Assembly (NCBI GenBank): GCA_015143295.1
Contig: CM026563.1
Span: forward strand, 4,278,001 to 4,342,000
Reading direction: 5' to 3'
From: Tetracentron sinense
Lineage: Eukaryota; Streptophyta; Magnoliopsida; Trochodendrales; Trochodendraceae
DNA length: 64,000 nucleotides
Part shown: piece by piece, positions 12,170 through 23,700 of the stretch
How positions within the stretch are numbered: position 1 is the first letter of the stretch
Layout of the letters: each line of letters begins with the position of its first letter
The notes under the pieces: generated by a model
What the model saw: the letters and a program-made list of their open reading frames with translations, nothing else
The model's database searches: none
Told to the model about the DNA's origin: nothing
Position numbers and translations under genes: made by a program

Positions 12170-12640
12170 TGTTTTTCTCTTTTTAACATCCTTTAACTGT
12201 GGTAAAGTTTTACCCACCCTTAAGTTAAGTGATTTAACTTTGGTTTTAAGAAAAAATTAACACCCTTTAACTGTGGTTAAGATTCACTAACCCAAGGTGC
12301 TAATATATATATATATATTTTTTTTCTAAAAACCAAGGTTAAATGAGTTAAACCCTAAGGGTGGGTGAAACCTTACCACAATTAAAGGGTGTTAAAATGG
12401 GGAGAGACATTGGGTTAGTAAATCTTAACCATAGTTAAAGTGTGCTAAAAAATGTATTTATTTATTCTAAAAATTAAGGTTGAATAGCTTAATCCTAAGG
12501 GTGGGTGGAACTTAACCACGGTTAAAGGGTGTTAAAAGGGGGAGAGACATTGGGTTAGTGAATCTTAATCCCATGGGTGAAACTTAACCACAATTAAAGG
12601 ATCTTAAAAGGGAGAGATATGTGACAATTTGAAAGGGGAA
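12170..12640. repeat. Cluster of fold-back MITE family copies
   Basis: Four or more partly overlapping units of TTAACCATAGTTAAAGGGTGTTAAAA and its complement alternate with GGGAGAGACATTGGGTTAGT. The arrangement suggests repeated insertion of the family into itself, or local duplication. Confidence 0.6.
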
Positions 12641-13014
12641 CACATCGCAATTATCATTTATTTCAACGTAAATTATAGTTAGTTACCTCTCCTGAGGTTT
12701 GGTCAAATTACAGATACCTCATGTTGTTTCTAAAATTTCATTGTCACCCCTGCCAGGTTCATCAAGCTACCATTATCAACAGAGGATGTGCATTTACGTT
12801 TTTACCCTAATAGCAAGTTAAAAAACAAAAATTTTTTGGGTGACGCTACGAGCACACCACTATTTAACACTATTTATATTATTTATTAATTGGGCACCAT
12901 TAAAATATAACAAATTCTACGAACACACCAAGAGTAAAAAAATATTTATAAATTTTCTACTTATACACCATTTTAAGGGAAATACTTTTTTCCCGGGTGC
13001 GCCTCGACACCCTC

Positions 13015-13265
13015 CCACGTGTCCCTTTTTAACTCTCACTTATAGTGGTTAAGATTCACTCACCAATAGAGTTCTTTCTTATAACCTTGGTTTTTAGAAG
13101 AAAAAAATAGAAAATATATTAGCTTTAAAAAAACTAACCTTAGGTAGATTGAGCTTAACCATAGTTAAATGGGCTATATAAGCTACCACATGTCAATTTT
13201 AACATCCATTAATTGTGGTTAAATTCACTCACCCTTAGGGTTCACCCATATAAGTCGTCACGTGT
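13015..13265. repeat. Two further fold-back MITE family copies
   Basis: CACGTGTCCCTTTTTAACTC...GGTTAAGATTCACTCACC and a following CACATGTCAATTTTAACATC...GTTAAATTCACTCACC belong to the family described at 5105-5620. Both are incomplete. Confidence 0.55.
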
Positions 13266-13460
13266 TAATTTTATTGAAAGAGTATCTTAATAGCGCTGCA
13301 ACCACATGAAAAACTATTATCGATAAAAAATAAAGCATATAGAAAGAGACAACACATAATATAATAAAAGGGGAAAGACATTGGGAAGATTATTTTTTAT
13401 AAAAAGAGAAAGACTGTTTTTAAGGAGAGTTTTTAGTAAGATTTTCTTCAATCTTACGTT

Positions 13461-13595
13461 TTTTCTTCAATCTGATATCAACTGATTTCTGATTTCCCGT
13501 TTCTGCAAATCTCCTCAAATACGATCCATTCTTGCTGTTCTTGATCTTGTTTCTTCATATAATCGTAGGAATGGAGGCGTTCTCTTCGTTTTTTC
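13461..13595 (+). repeat. Inverted duplicate of a gene 5' end (left arm)
   Basis: About 135 bp, from TCTTCAATCTGATATCAACT to GGAGGCGTTCTCTTCGTTTT, is a near-exact inverted copy of 17044-17180. It covers 5' UTR plus the first eight codons (MEAFSSFF). The right arm is the start of the small minus-strand gene. Confidence 0.9.
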
Positions 13596-14640
13596 AGGCT
13601 CAATCGACTTCTCCAAGCGGTTTCAGCAGTCCGGATGGAGGAGGATGAACCAGTATTTGATAGCAGTCGAAGCGCTGCGGCTGGAGATGGGTTGTTTTCG
13701 GATTTTGAACAGTCGGAGCAAGACGAGGCCAGCGGGAGCCTGGAAAAGGAAACTGTGGCGACAGAGAGTCCCCAACGACAGTCCCCCCTGCTCCGTCGCT
13801 TATTTGTGGTACTTGGGTTTTATATAGTTTTTTCAATTCCCCTTCTTTCTTTTTTTTTTGCTTTAGATCTTTCAATTGAACTGAATTTCATTTGGGTTTG
13901 TTTATTTTTGTTTTGTTTTTTCTTTGAGAAGTAATTTGGGTTTGTAGATTGATTGAAAATGCCAAGTTTCTTGGTATTCTTTGGAAGGTCTCTGTTTTTC
14001 TGAGGTTTATAGGTTGGGTATCTTTCAACAATTTTTTTTCCTTTTTATATTGATTTGTTAGACACTGCGTTGTTGATTTCTATTTCATTCATATTTATAT
14101 ATGTATGTATAACATTTTTAATATGCCTTAATGCGTTTTTAGAATAAATTTTTATTTAGTTTTGTGATTCCAAGTTAATTTTTAATGAAATTTGATTCCA
14201 AGTTAGTTTTTAACGAAATTCTGGCAGCTTTTATTACTGATTTCTTGAACACTTCTATTTCAAGAGTCCAATTGAAATTTGAATCTGGTCTACTTGATTT
14301 GGTGAAGACTAGAGCCAAGTTTTTTTCTGCCTGTCAGATTTTGCTTGGATGCGCAGGTACTTGAAAACTGATTCAAGATTCGCCAGTTGGGGACATGAAT
14401 CTGCAGGATCAACTGATCGGAGTCCTGAAGAGGAACAATTGAATGCTAAACACCCAACTCGAAGAATTGGATAGGGACCAGCAAAAGGACCACACCGACA
14501 GCTTGGTTTCTGTTCTTAGTAAGCTTGCATATGCTCTCAGAAGAATTGCCGATAAATTATAGGTGTTAGGCCATTGGAATACGATGTGCATAAGGAAGAT
14601 CCTCACCGAAGTCCTTGGATTGTGGCAGAAGCTGAGGGAT
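13571..14640 (+). pseudogene. Unrecognised gene fragment sharing a 5' end with the 17-kb gene
   Basis: The start MEAFSSFF is followed by a different sequence and a stop after 25 codons (TGA at 13646). A second ATG at 13635 opens a 57-codon acidic stretch (MEEDEPVFDSSRSAAAGDG...) before running into T-rich intron-like DNA at about 13805. At 14340-14640, coding-like pieces (ASWGHESAGSTDRSPEEE; TQLEELDRDQQKDHTDSLVS in another frame) suggest more decayed exons. I do not recognise the protein. The mixture of an intact start and broken frames suggests a duplicated or captured fragment. Confidence 0.4.
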
Positions 14641-14649
14641 TTGGTGGGT

Positions 14650-15507
14650 TTTTTCTTCTTTTTGGCCTTTTATGGCTTATTTCCGTTATAGGATTTGTAC
14701 GCGGGTAATAAATAGAAGTTGAAAAGGGTTTACTAAATGGTAGAAGTCATTTTATGTTTTGTCATTCTATATAAACCCCTCTTGGATTTGTAGCGATCTC
14801 ATGTGAGCTCTCTGTATTAAGAGTTTCAATTTCGATAAAGCTTGATTTGTTGACTTCTGTACCGATCTTTAGTTGGCGAATAGATCGGTATGCATGTCAT
14901 GTTCACCTTAGCCATTTGCGTATGAATATTTAGTATTTATCCACATGCCATTAGATTTGCCAAATGATTCTATGAATATGGGATATTGGATACATGTAAT
15001 TGCTGAATTGGTGTTACTGTTGGGTCACTTGTGGGAAGCATGTCACTCATGCTAGGTGTTGGGACTCTTGACCTTGTGAAACTTTTGTAGCCTGAGCTTG
15101 GTCTAGGAGCCAACGCCCCCTTGGGAGGGTGATTAGGCTATGCTTCGTTCTTGGGTTCAATCCCAGGGTGATATCTGAAATGAATTTGGTGATAATCCCA
15201 ATGTGATCTGGCATTGATTCACACATCCACTAACTGCTAACCAAGTCGGCCTTTACTAAAGTGAAAAAAATTCACATTACTCGTATTTGTCCTTCAGATA
15301 CCCGTGATAAGAGGGAAGGTGAAGGAAGCAAGGTGTAGGAAAGAGTGAATGTGTGGTCCTATTGTGTATCATTCATATCTGATACAAATTCACATTACTC
15401 TCCATAAATTGGAGAATTGAAGCAGGAGATATCTACCCAACTGAGAAATTCAAGATCATGACTCTTCCTGTTGCCAATTCTTGCTGAGACGATCGCGCCT
15501 TCCTCCT
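14650..15507. other. Non-coding stretch between convergent gene remnants
   Basis: No coding signal was seen. It contains a T-rich tract and ordinary AT-rich sequence, and is presumably the 3' flank of the minus-strand gene. Confidence 0.4.
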
Positions 15508-17068
15508 CTATTTTTCATCTTTCTCAGAAGCAGTCTTCAACTGCATAAATCACAAAACACCTTGGTCAATACATATAAATATGTTCATGAATGCTTCTAT
15601 AACCATTAATGTAATGAATCAGTCTATGAGTACTCCCAAATATACTCTAAATCACAACCCTTTATTTCAAATAACTAAGGGTTAAGAATAGATTTGGCTT
15701 GGCTTATTTTGGAATTTTTTCTAAAGTCGCATAAGTTCTAATCTGACCCTCAATTATTTGAATTAATGGGTTAGAATTTGGGAGTACACATAGACGGACT
15801 CGTATAGTCATGTGTAATTGCTTAAGTAGATTGTAACAGAGAGACGAAGGATTCCGGATCAAGCATTTGTGGCCTGGTTAAGCTTCTTCACTTCCCCTTT
15901 TCTGGAAAGCTAGTGAAGCTTGCTTCACTCACCATTATTATGAGAATTCTGACAAAGCCAGCAGCAAAATCAGTGAAGAGGGTGAGGGCGTGCTTCACCA
16001 TTATTTGACTTCTCTTGGTGGATGCAGTACCTAAGCTCTGGGAAGAAGGGGTGCCAACAGAGTAAATTTCATTCAAGTTATCCAGGCCTAGTAACATATA
16101 AGCAAAACTGAGGGTATAGTACAGCAGAGGCACTTTATTAATCGGCAATACCCTAGAAAGTGAGTGTGTTTTCCTAGCTGATGCCCCAGCATAAGCTCAG
16201 CAAAGAAAGGGCATCAACCAAATAATAATACTTCACATAATAATGTGGTAACTATGAGAGGACTAGATAAAGACCACAATGTCAAATTCACATAATAATA
16301 CTTCTACCTAAGCACTTATGATTCAAATAAAACATCAGAGACTGCAATCCGCTCATATACATACTATGGTTGAAAAATATTATGTTTATTCTTATTTTCT
16401 TTAGCTCCATTATAGTTCATGGCTTTTACGTAAGAGGTGCTATACTCTAATTATTTTTCTTCTTTCTTTAGCTCCTTCACATTTCATGGCTGACCTTCAA
16501 GGGTCTAGTAACATTTAAAGCAACAACTGAAGCCTTTGCTTGTAATTTAGGAGTGCTACTCTCAATAATATAAGACTAGGTAAGATATCCAAACCCACAA
16601 CCATAACACAGCAACACTAGTAATCAAATCAAAAACCACCCAGACAAGAATAACTAAATATATCATTGCAGAAACAGAAAAATGGTTACAGGTGATAAGC
16701 AGCATGTACCTTGGAACACTCTTGATAACCAAAAATTTTCTCCATAATACTCACTTATGGAATGAAAAAACATAACCACGCAAACTAATCAAGATCTCAC
16801 ACAAAAAAATTCTAAAAAAACATCAAAACCAATAATATAAATGGTATAATGATCAAACACTACAAATGCAAAATAGAGCACACAGATTCAATAAATCAAT
16901 CGGCTGGAACACAAGAAACCACAATAATACGAGCCAAATTCAAAATCGCATAAAAAAATCGGCGTAAATTGTTGAAAAGACTAGATTTTTTTGAAGAAAT
17001 TTACCAGTTCGAGATGGTTCTGAACGATCGAGGAAATCTGCCGGAAAAAACGAAGAGAACGCCTCCAT
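15508..17068 (-). CDS. Small uncharacterised protein, at least three exons
   Basis: Exon 1 (17068-17005) encodes MEAFSSFFPADFLDRSEPSR plus two bases-worth of context and ends at a GTAAAT donor. An exon at 16152-15933 (acceptor TTTCTAG, donor GTGAGT) encodes a 73-codon stretch with two hydrophobic parts, KVPLLYYTLSFAYMLLGLDN and TLFTDFAAGFVRILIIM. It joins in phase to a last exon 15540-15508 (acceptor TGCAG) encoding LKTASEKDEK and a stop. Exon 1 ends in phase 1 but the next exon needs phase 2, so a short exon between 17004 and 16153 is probably missing from this model. The product would be a small membrane-associated protein; I do not recognise the family. It is divergent from chorismate synthase, with start codons about 575 bp apart. 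Confidence 0.55.
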
Positions 17069-17180
17069 TCCTTCGATTACATGGAGAAACAAGATCAAGA
17101 ACAGCAAGAATGGATTGTATCTGAGGAGATTTGCAGAAACGGGAAAACAGAAATCAGTTGATATCAGATTGAAGAGAAAA
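17044..17180 (-). repeat. Inverted duplicate of a gene 5' end (right arm)
   Basis: This is the counterpart of 13461-13595, with the duplicated segment here lying in its apparently native gene. Confidence 0.9.
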
Positions 17181-17643
17181 AACAAGAGAGATTTTCTATT
17201 GGCGCACATTTTTTGGGGTAGAATAATTTAATGCCCAAACGAAAATTGACCGTTGAATCCTTTTTAAAATGACGTGTCTTGTTTGCAAGATCTCAAGCAC
17301 CCATTTCGAGCAGAGGGGCCGCATCCTGCCAATCCATCAACGCCCCCATTATCAATCATTGTCATTCGCGACAAATCCGAGGCCCAAAAAAGGCACTCAC
17401 ACTCGGACTCGGAGTTAAAAGATTTTCTTAAGATTTGTTGGTCTCCCCCTAACTCAACCGTCCAGCTCTTGACCCCCCATGTGCTACTTCTGCATATATC
17501 CGTACCCTTTTAATGCTGTAGTTTTTTTGTTTTTTTATTCCAAATTCAGGATATATCCGTATACCCACGTACCAATCTGAAAGAAGCTCGTCTTCTCAAA
17601 CCCTCGGCGAACTCTAGCTTCTCAGAGCCGTCGAAGAAGAACA
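17181..17643. promoter_or_regulatory. Shared divergent promoter region
   Basis: This sequence separates the start of the minus-strand small gene from the start of chorismate synthase and must hold the 5' UTRs and promoters of both. The CS side is pyrimidine-rich close to the ATG (CTCGTCTTCTCAAACCCTCG). No unambiguous TATA box was chosen. Confidence 0.5.
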
Positions 17644-17791
17644 ATGGCGTCGTTTCTATCCGCCACGCCATTTTTAAGGTCTCGAAGGACCGACGGAGGT
17701 TCTGGTTTGGGGTTCCACACTTCAGATTTCAAGATACTATCATCTCCACCTGTCCAAGTCTCTATCCGACACTCCGCTCTCAGGAAGCTCG
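17644..17791 (+). CDS. CS: Chorismate synthase exon 1 (plastid transit peptide)
   Basis: ATG at 17644 follows AAGAACA. It encodes 49 residues rich in Ser/Arg with few acidic residues ([19 protein letters not shown]...), ending RKL plus one G before the donor GTGAAC. With the next exon this gives [16 protein letters not shown], matching the junction of transit peptide and mature enzyme in plant CS. The phase-1 join across 14.7 kb is the main evidence that the two pieces belong together. Confidence 0.85.
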
Positions 17792-20700
17792 GTGAACTCC
17801 TGATTTTCAATTCTGACTGCTAAATTGTTCCTTGTTTTTTGATTTTTGGAGATTGGCTTAGTGTTATTTAAATTGATTCTAGTGAAATGTAGATTTTTAT
17901 CGGGCCTTATTTTTCCTGCAATTTCCGTTATAATGTTGAGGTTCTGATTCACTCATATGATTTCGGTTATCCTAAACATATTCTGCTTCATTCTCCTGTT
18001 CCGCTATTCTAGTTTATCAAGAGCCGAATAGAATATTTTGATAATGAAAATCAGATTTTTGAGATTGATAATGATCATTCTTTTCTTTTTCTGTTTTTTT
18101 TGTATTTTTATTTTTGATGGTTAAATAATAACTTCATTAAATATAAGAGAAAAAGGGTATACAAAGATTCACAAAGATTGAACCGACAGGATGCTAAATA
18201 GAAGTGCTAAAGCATGGCAAGATAAACTACCAGAACTGCAACTAAAGCTGAAAAAAATAGGTAGGAAAATCTGAAACATCCCATCCATTTGCTTCACCCC
18301 TCAGCGATAACCAGTGGACCAACAAGTGACAAACCCTCTGAATAGCTTATACTGCTGACAAAGAAGTATCATTGAAAATTCGCCTGTTACGCTCTTAACT
18401 CTTTCCAGATAGACTATGTGATAGCCCTTGGGAGAATCATCCAAAAGTGATCCAAACGAGGGTCCCATGAGCCCGACTACCAACAAGATAAGAAGCTTTG
18501 GAAGGAACAAAAAAAAACTCAAGCAACTCCAAGATGAGTTAGAAAAGTAGTTCCAGATGATAATCGCAAAAGGGCAATGTAAGATCAAATGATCAACCGA
18601 TTCTTCCGTTGCAACACACAACACGCATTTGTATGGAAAATTCCAACATCAATTTTGAAGATGATCAACTGTCAAGATTTTATCCAAAAAAGTGATCCAA
18701 AGAAAAAATGACACCTTAGAGGGCACACTAGGATGCCACACAACTTTAAAAGGGAAAGGTATGTGAGTAGGGGGCAGAGCCAGGGGGGCCGCGGAGGGGG
18801 GGGGGGGGAAGGGCATTGTAACGACCCCAAAATCCTACAAGGCTAAAATAGGACTTTGAAATCGTCACATTTCCTTAACCTGCTTAAATCCATAACGTAC
18901 AAGGGGGGGGGGGGAAGGGCATTGTAACGACCCCAAAATCCTACAAGGCTAAAATAGGACTTTGAAATCATCACATTTCCTTAACCGGCTTAAATCCATA
19001 ACGTACAAGACATACTAATATGAGTCTCCAAAAATGAGGATAATAAAATTCTTCTGATATATATAAAACCAAGTCATCCTGTTCAGGTCTATACTCAACA
19101 TAACCATCCACAATAAACAAATAATCTAATACTCAATTATAAAGTAATCTAATGATCAACATCATCTAAAAGTCTATTACAATTCTTTTAACCAAACAAA
19201 ACATAAACTAATAGGGGTAACCATCAAAACCCCTGACACCCTCCTTTGAAGGTTCACCTTTTCCTCCTTCCTCGACGTATGCCTCCTCAATCCACGGCTC
19301 CGCCGTGTGCTCCTGCTCTAAACCTGCTAAGACAAAAGTCTGGTTGAGTACAAAAGTACTCGGTGTATATAAAATCCAACCAACAATAATAATATACCTG
19401 TACTTAGTTAGAACTATAACCAATATCATAATAACATAATCAAAGTGGGGAAAAATATGTGCTTATATATATATTATATCATCACCTTGACTCATGTACT
19501 TGTGAGAACCTTAGACTTAGAAGATAATATACTTATGAGATGCTTTTACTTATGAAACCACGTGCTTGTGAGATGCCTATGTTTATGCACTTGTTTAGAT
19601 CATACACCTAATTGATATGCCATTCTTGGAGGATACGGACCATGCCCATGCAATTATTTAATTGACATGCCGCTCTTGGAGGATACGGACCATGTCAGGT
19701 TTATTCAGAATGACAGGCATATGCAATGCTTATGCTTATGAATCTTGAGCAGCTTATTCAGAACATGCACTTATTGAGATCCCTCATTGGGCTTAGTCAG
19801 AATATCAGGCGTATGCAATGCTTGTACTTGTGGTCCACATGTGTGACTTATGAGACTCTTATCTTAACATACACGTGCGTTGTGCATAAGTGTTGTAATT
19901 AACATTCGAGTAGGTAATTGCCGATCTCCCACCATGGAAATTCCACTATGCTGTCCCATACCATATAGTTAGAGAATTCCTGGTTTGAAAGATTTTCCTC
20001 TGAGTTCTTACCTTCCCGAATATCAATTGCCATGCAAATAATTAAGCATAATCTTGACAAGCAATCACGTACATATATATCTTATCATGATTCTTAATAT
20101 AATTCATGGTCAATTCCTAACAATTTCATAGTAATATATTAGTATTTTTCCTCTCAAGCATTTTCACAAACACTTTGGGTATGTAGATTATGAATCCATT
20201 GCCCTTTCACATTTTCAACATTTCATCAAACTATAATTCATCCATACAATCCAAATACAATCCACATCCACACATTCATCCCATCCTCCATAGTATTTCC
20301 CATCCTTCATACATTCCATCTACATTATTAAACCACATTTCCATCCATAATAGCTTACTTCATACAAAAATGGTGAAAAACACATCTAATCTCTATTCTA
20401 TCATTTCTATCATATTAACATTCACAAAACATTATAATAGGATTGATTTGGATAGTATATCGACCTTAGGGATCCTTCCATTGGATCCAAATCGCTCTCA
20501 AGAAGTTTTGGGGAAGATCTCCAAGCTTTCCTTACAATATCCAAGCTATCTCATTTTTCTCCAAGAAATTTCTCCTTCAAAATCCTAGGTTTTCTCTCTT
20601 TTTTTGCCAAATTAGGTTAGAATGGGTTAAAATACTCTCAAATCTCGAAATAGGACCCCTATTTATAGTCCCAAGGGTTAAAAACCCCAAAATCCGCGTC

Positions 20701-23700
20701 TTTTAATAAACGGGGTCGTATCCTGATGATCGATCGTCAATATGGATGATCGATCGTCCAAATTCCCTAGGCTAAATCAATTTTCTGGGCTCCGGACGAT
20801 CGATCGTCAAAAACTTGATCAACGGTCCGAAAATCGTGTTTTGGTATTTTGATCATAACTTTTGACTCGCTCATTAGATTTTAACGATTCAACTTGCATT
20901 GGACTCGTCTCTCAAAGGGGAACAACTTTGGTGTTTTACAAAAATCCTAATTTTGAGTTTTTGAAGGTCTAAATTGACTCCAAAGCTGATTAGTCTGCAA
21001 AAACATCGCAAAACCTACTTTTGACGTAGTTTAGACTAAAAATATGGAAAAACATTAAACATCAACCTCGAAGAGGGTTCCAAAACCTTTCTAAAGGTTC
21101 AAGAATCACTCAATTCCGATAAACGGTGACAAAACTAGAGCTTTCTAAAGTTCAGGGTGTGTTAAGACTTCCCTCTCTTTTTAACTTTGATTAAGCCTAG
21201 CTCACTCCATACTAATTAGATATAAATATACACACATTAAAACATGATAAAGACTAAAATACTCTTAATACTTGCATAAAAGCATAAAAAACAGATTCGG
21301 GACTCTACAGGCATGACCCCCCAAAATTTTTGCAAGTTTGTCATGTGGTAGTAAGATGGGCCCCTCAATTTTTTTCAATTTTTTTTAGTATAGTTGGCCC
21401 CCCCAAAAATTTTTTGGCTTAAATAATATATAGTGGCCCCCGCAATCTTTTTACCGTATATATAATGGGGCCCTCAATGGAGTACGGTTATCCCTTGAGG
21501 TTGTACATGTCCCTATTGACACCCCTTAACTATGGTTAAAATTTATGCACTCTTAGGATTCACCTATTTATCCTTGGTTTGTAGAAAAAAATATTTAAAA
21601 TATTTTAACCTTAAGAGTTAGTGAATTTTAACTAGGGTTCGAAAAGAAATTTGATATATTTTTAAAAAACAATAATAGGTGGGTGAATCTTAACCCCAGT
21701 CAAAGGGTATTAATAGGGACACGTGGCGACCTCAAGGGCATTACTGAGAAAAAAATTCTCAAAATAAAAAACTTACCCCAAAAAACATTTCTCAGGGGCT
21801 ACGCCCCTGAACCCCCAAGTTCCATACCTTCAAATCAATTATTCTTTTATACATATATTTGGGCCCCCCAATGAGAAATTCCTGGCTTCGCCCCTATATA
21901 CGAGGGGTAAAACTCTGAGCCCGCAAGAAGGATCTAACAGTAGGGGTGATATCTAGTCAAGTAGTGGGGTGTTCGAGCTCGGTTCGCTAAGTTTTACTAT
22001 TGTTCAAACTCAGCTCGAGCTCAATTCAAACATAAGTACTACTGTTTGAACTCGGCTCCTGATCGGCTCGTGAAAACATAAACAAACTTGAGCGTAGAAT
22101 GCCTTCGAGGCTCGAGCTCAACAATTTTTCAACCTATTGATGTATAATAATTAATTAAATTAAAATTTTAATTTTAATTTTTTTTAAAAAAAATCCTTTT
22201 TAAAAATTTTATCAAGCCAAGCCGAATAAGAGTTGAGTCGAGTAGGGGAGTAGCCAACTCGTTTGGTCTTCCCTCTTTCTCAACACCTCTTTTATAGCCA
22301 AGAACTTTCACAACCTCCTTTTCTTTAACCGATGTCGGACTATTTAGTCCCACATCACACTTCACTACAACACACTTCACAAGAATCACAACTGTGGGTC
22401 ATGCGTTGGAGAATGCCATCAGGTCATCCGTTGATTCAATGTTCCATATTCTAATCTAGTGGGTCACACCCTTTAAAGGATCACAGCCCAAGATCATGTC
22501 CATAAGACGATCCTAACCATTCTATAAAGAGAGAAAGTTTGGATGGCTGGAACTAGAAACCTAAATCCAAAACAATGGTCGATTCAACATGGCTGCCAAA
22601 CAACAAAAGACAGTCAAAATAGACACATGGGTGTAGAGCTGATAAGACCCTACATCACCAACCATACGGATTCGGCATAGATATTTGGATACGACTTCAT
22701 AGAGGCTTGTGGTCACAACACACAACACACTCACACACTGTCACACACTTACACACACAACGCCTAAACCACCCCTATCTAACAGTAAACCGACCTTTGT
22801 TGTCCTTAGACCACATCGGATATCCCTAGAATTAAGCTTAGGCGTATCCGATTCAAGGCGAACTAACAATCTAATAAACGAACTCATTTCCCAATCCTGT
22901 AAAGGCCTCCCAAAACTAAGGGTCATACTACTAATCCACCCCTCAACTCGAACGAGGAAGCTGCTGACACGAGGTGATATGAAGATATCAAATACAAAGG
23001 ATTGAAATCCAGTTTGAATGTGACAGGGCCACACCACAAATCAAACCAGAACTTAACTTCCTCCCCATCCCCAAAGACAAATCTGGTATGACCATCAAAC
23101 TCTGACCTAATCATGAGAATAGCTCCCCATAGCCCAACCCCATGTGGCTTAAGTGACACTTTAGGAATCCATCTATTGCACTCATGACGCGCCACAATGA
23201 CCTTTCTCCAAAGGCTATTATGCTCCTCTCCGAATCTCTACAACCATTTACCTAACAATGCTTTATTCGCGACCTTAAGCGACCATAGATTAAGGCCACC
23301 ATGCTCCTTTGGTCGACAACTCAACCGTAAGAAATCCCGTTGTAACCTTTCTAATTTGGCTGCCACATATGATGGGATGGAGAGAAGAGACTAGAGAGGG
23401 ATAATACATTAGGAGACTACAAAGGGTGTTTTTTTAGAAGGGTCAACCTTCCCCCTTTCGAGAGAAAAATGAATTTCCAACCCTCAAGCCTCTTGATGAA
23501 TCTCTCTACCACAGGCTACCAAACTGATGTGGCCTTGAAGTGAGCCCCTAAAAGAAGACCCATATATTTCGTCAAGAGGGACCCGATCTTACAACCATGA
23601 CACAGAGCTAGCTCTGCTAAGTTTGGGACCCCACCCACCACGAATATCTCACTCTTGAGAAAATTATTTCTCAACCTGGACACCGCCTCGAAACATCTAA

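Larger units (their letters stand above)
11916..12790. repeat. Pair of related CCTCCTTTGAGGTTYGG repeats
   Basis: About 125 bp at 11916-12040 (AATTACATTGACCTCCTTTG...) is repeated in the same orientation and degraded form at 12665-12790 (GTTACCTCTCCTGAGGTTTG...). They may be ends of one element or two copies of one repeat. No TSD was found. Confidence 0.5.
18817..21309 (-). mobile_element. Solo LTR, family A copy 2
   Basis: Its + strand reading is TGTAACGACCCC...GGACTCTACA, with a perfect 5-bp TSD GGCAT (18812-18816 and 21310-21314). It is full-length homologous, in reverse, to 9288-11707. It contains no internal retroelement sequence. Its promoter is at 20660-20667 (minus). Confidence 0.93.
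18768..21896. mobile_element. hAT-like element inserted in the LINE, carrying a solo LTR
   Basis: The left end TAGGGGGCAGAGCCAGG and the right end (reverse strand TAGGGGCGAAGCCAGG) are TIRs. The flanks TATGTGAG (18760-18767) and TATACGAG (21897-21904) match 6 of 8, both differences being transitions. The host LINE frame resumes across the site. The interior (about 0.6 kb without the LTR) has GGGGCCC-rich subterminal repeats and a fold-back MITE copy near 21505-21730. Confidence 0.8.

Noticed and set aside
20190-20588. 132-codon frame in an AT-rich stretch
   Set aside because: It lies in the middle of a solo LTR on its antisense side, and the homologous frame is broken in the other two copies.
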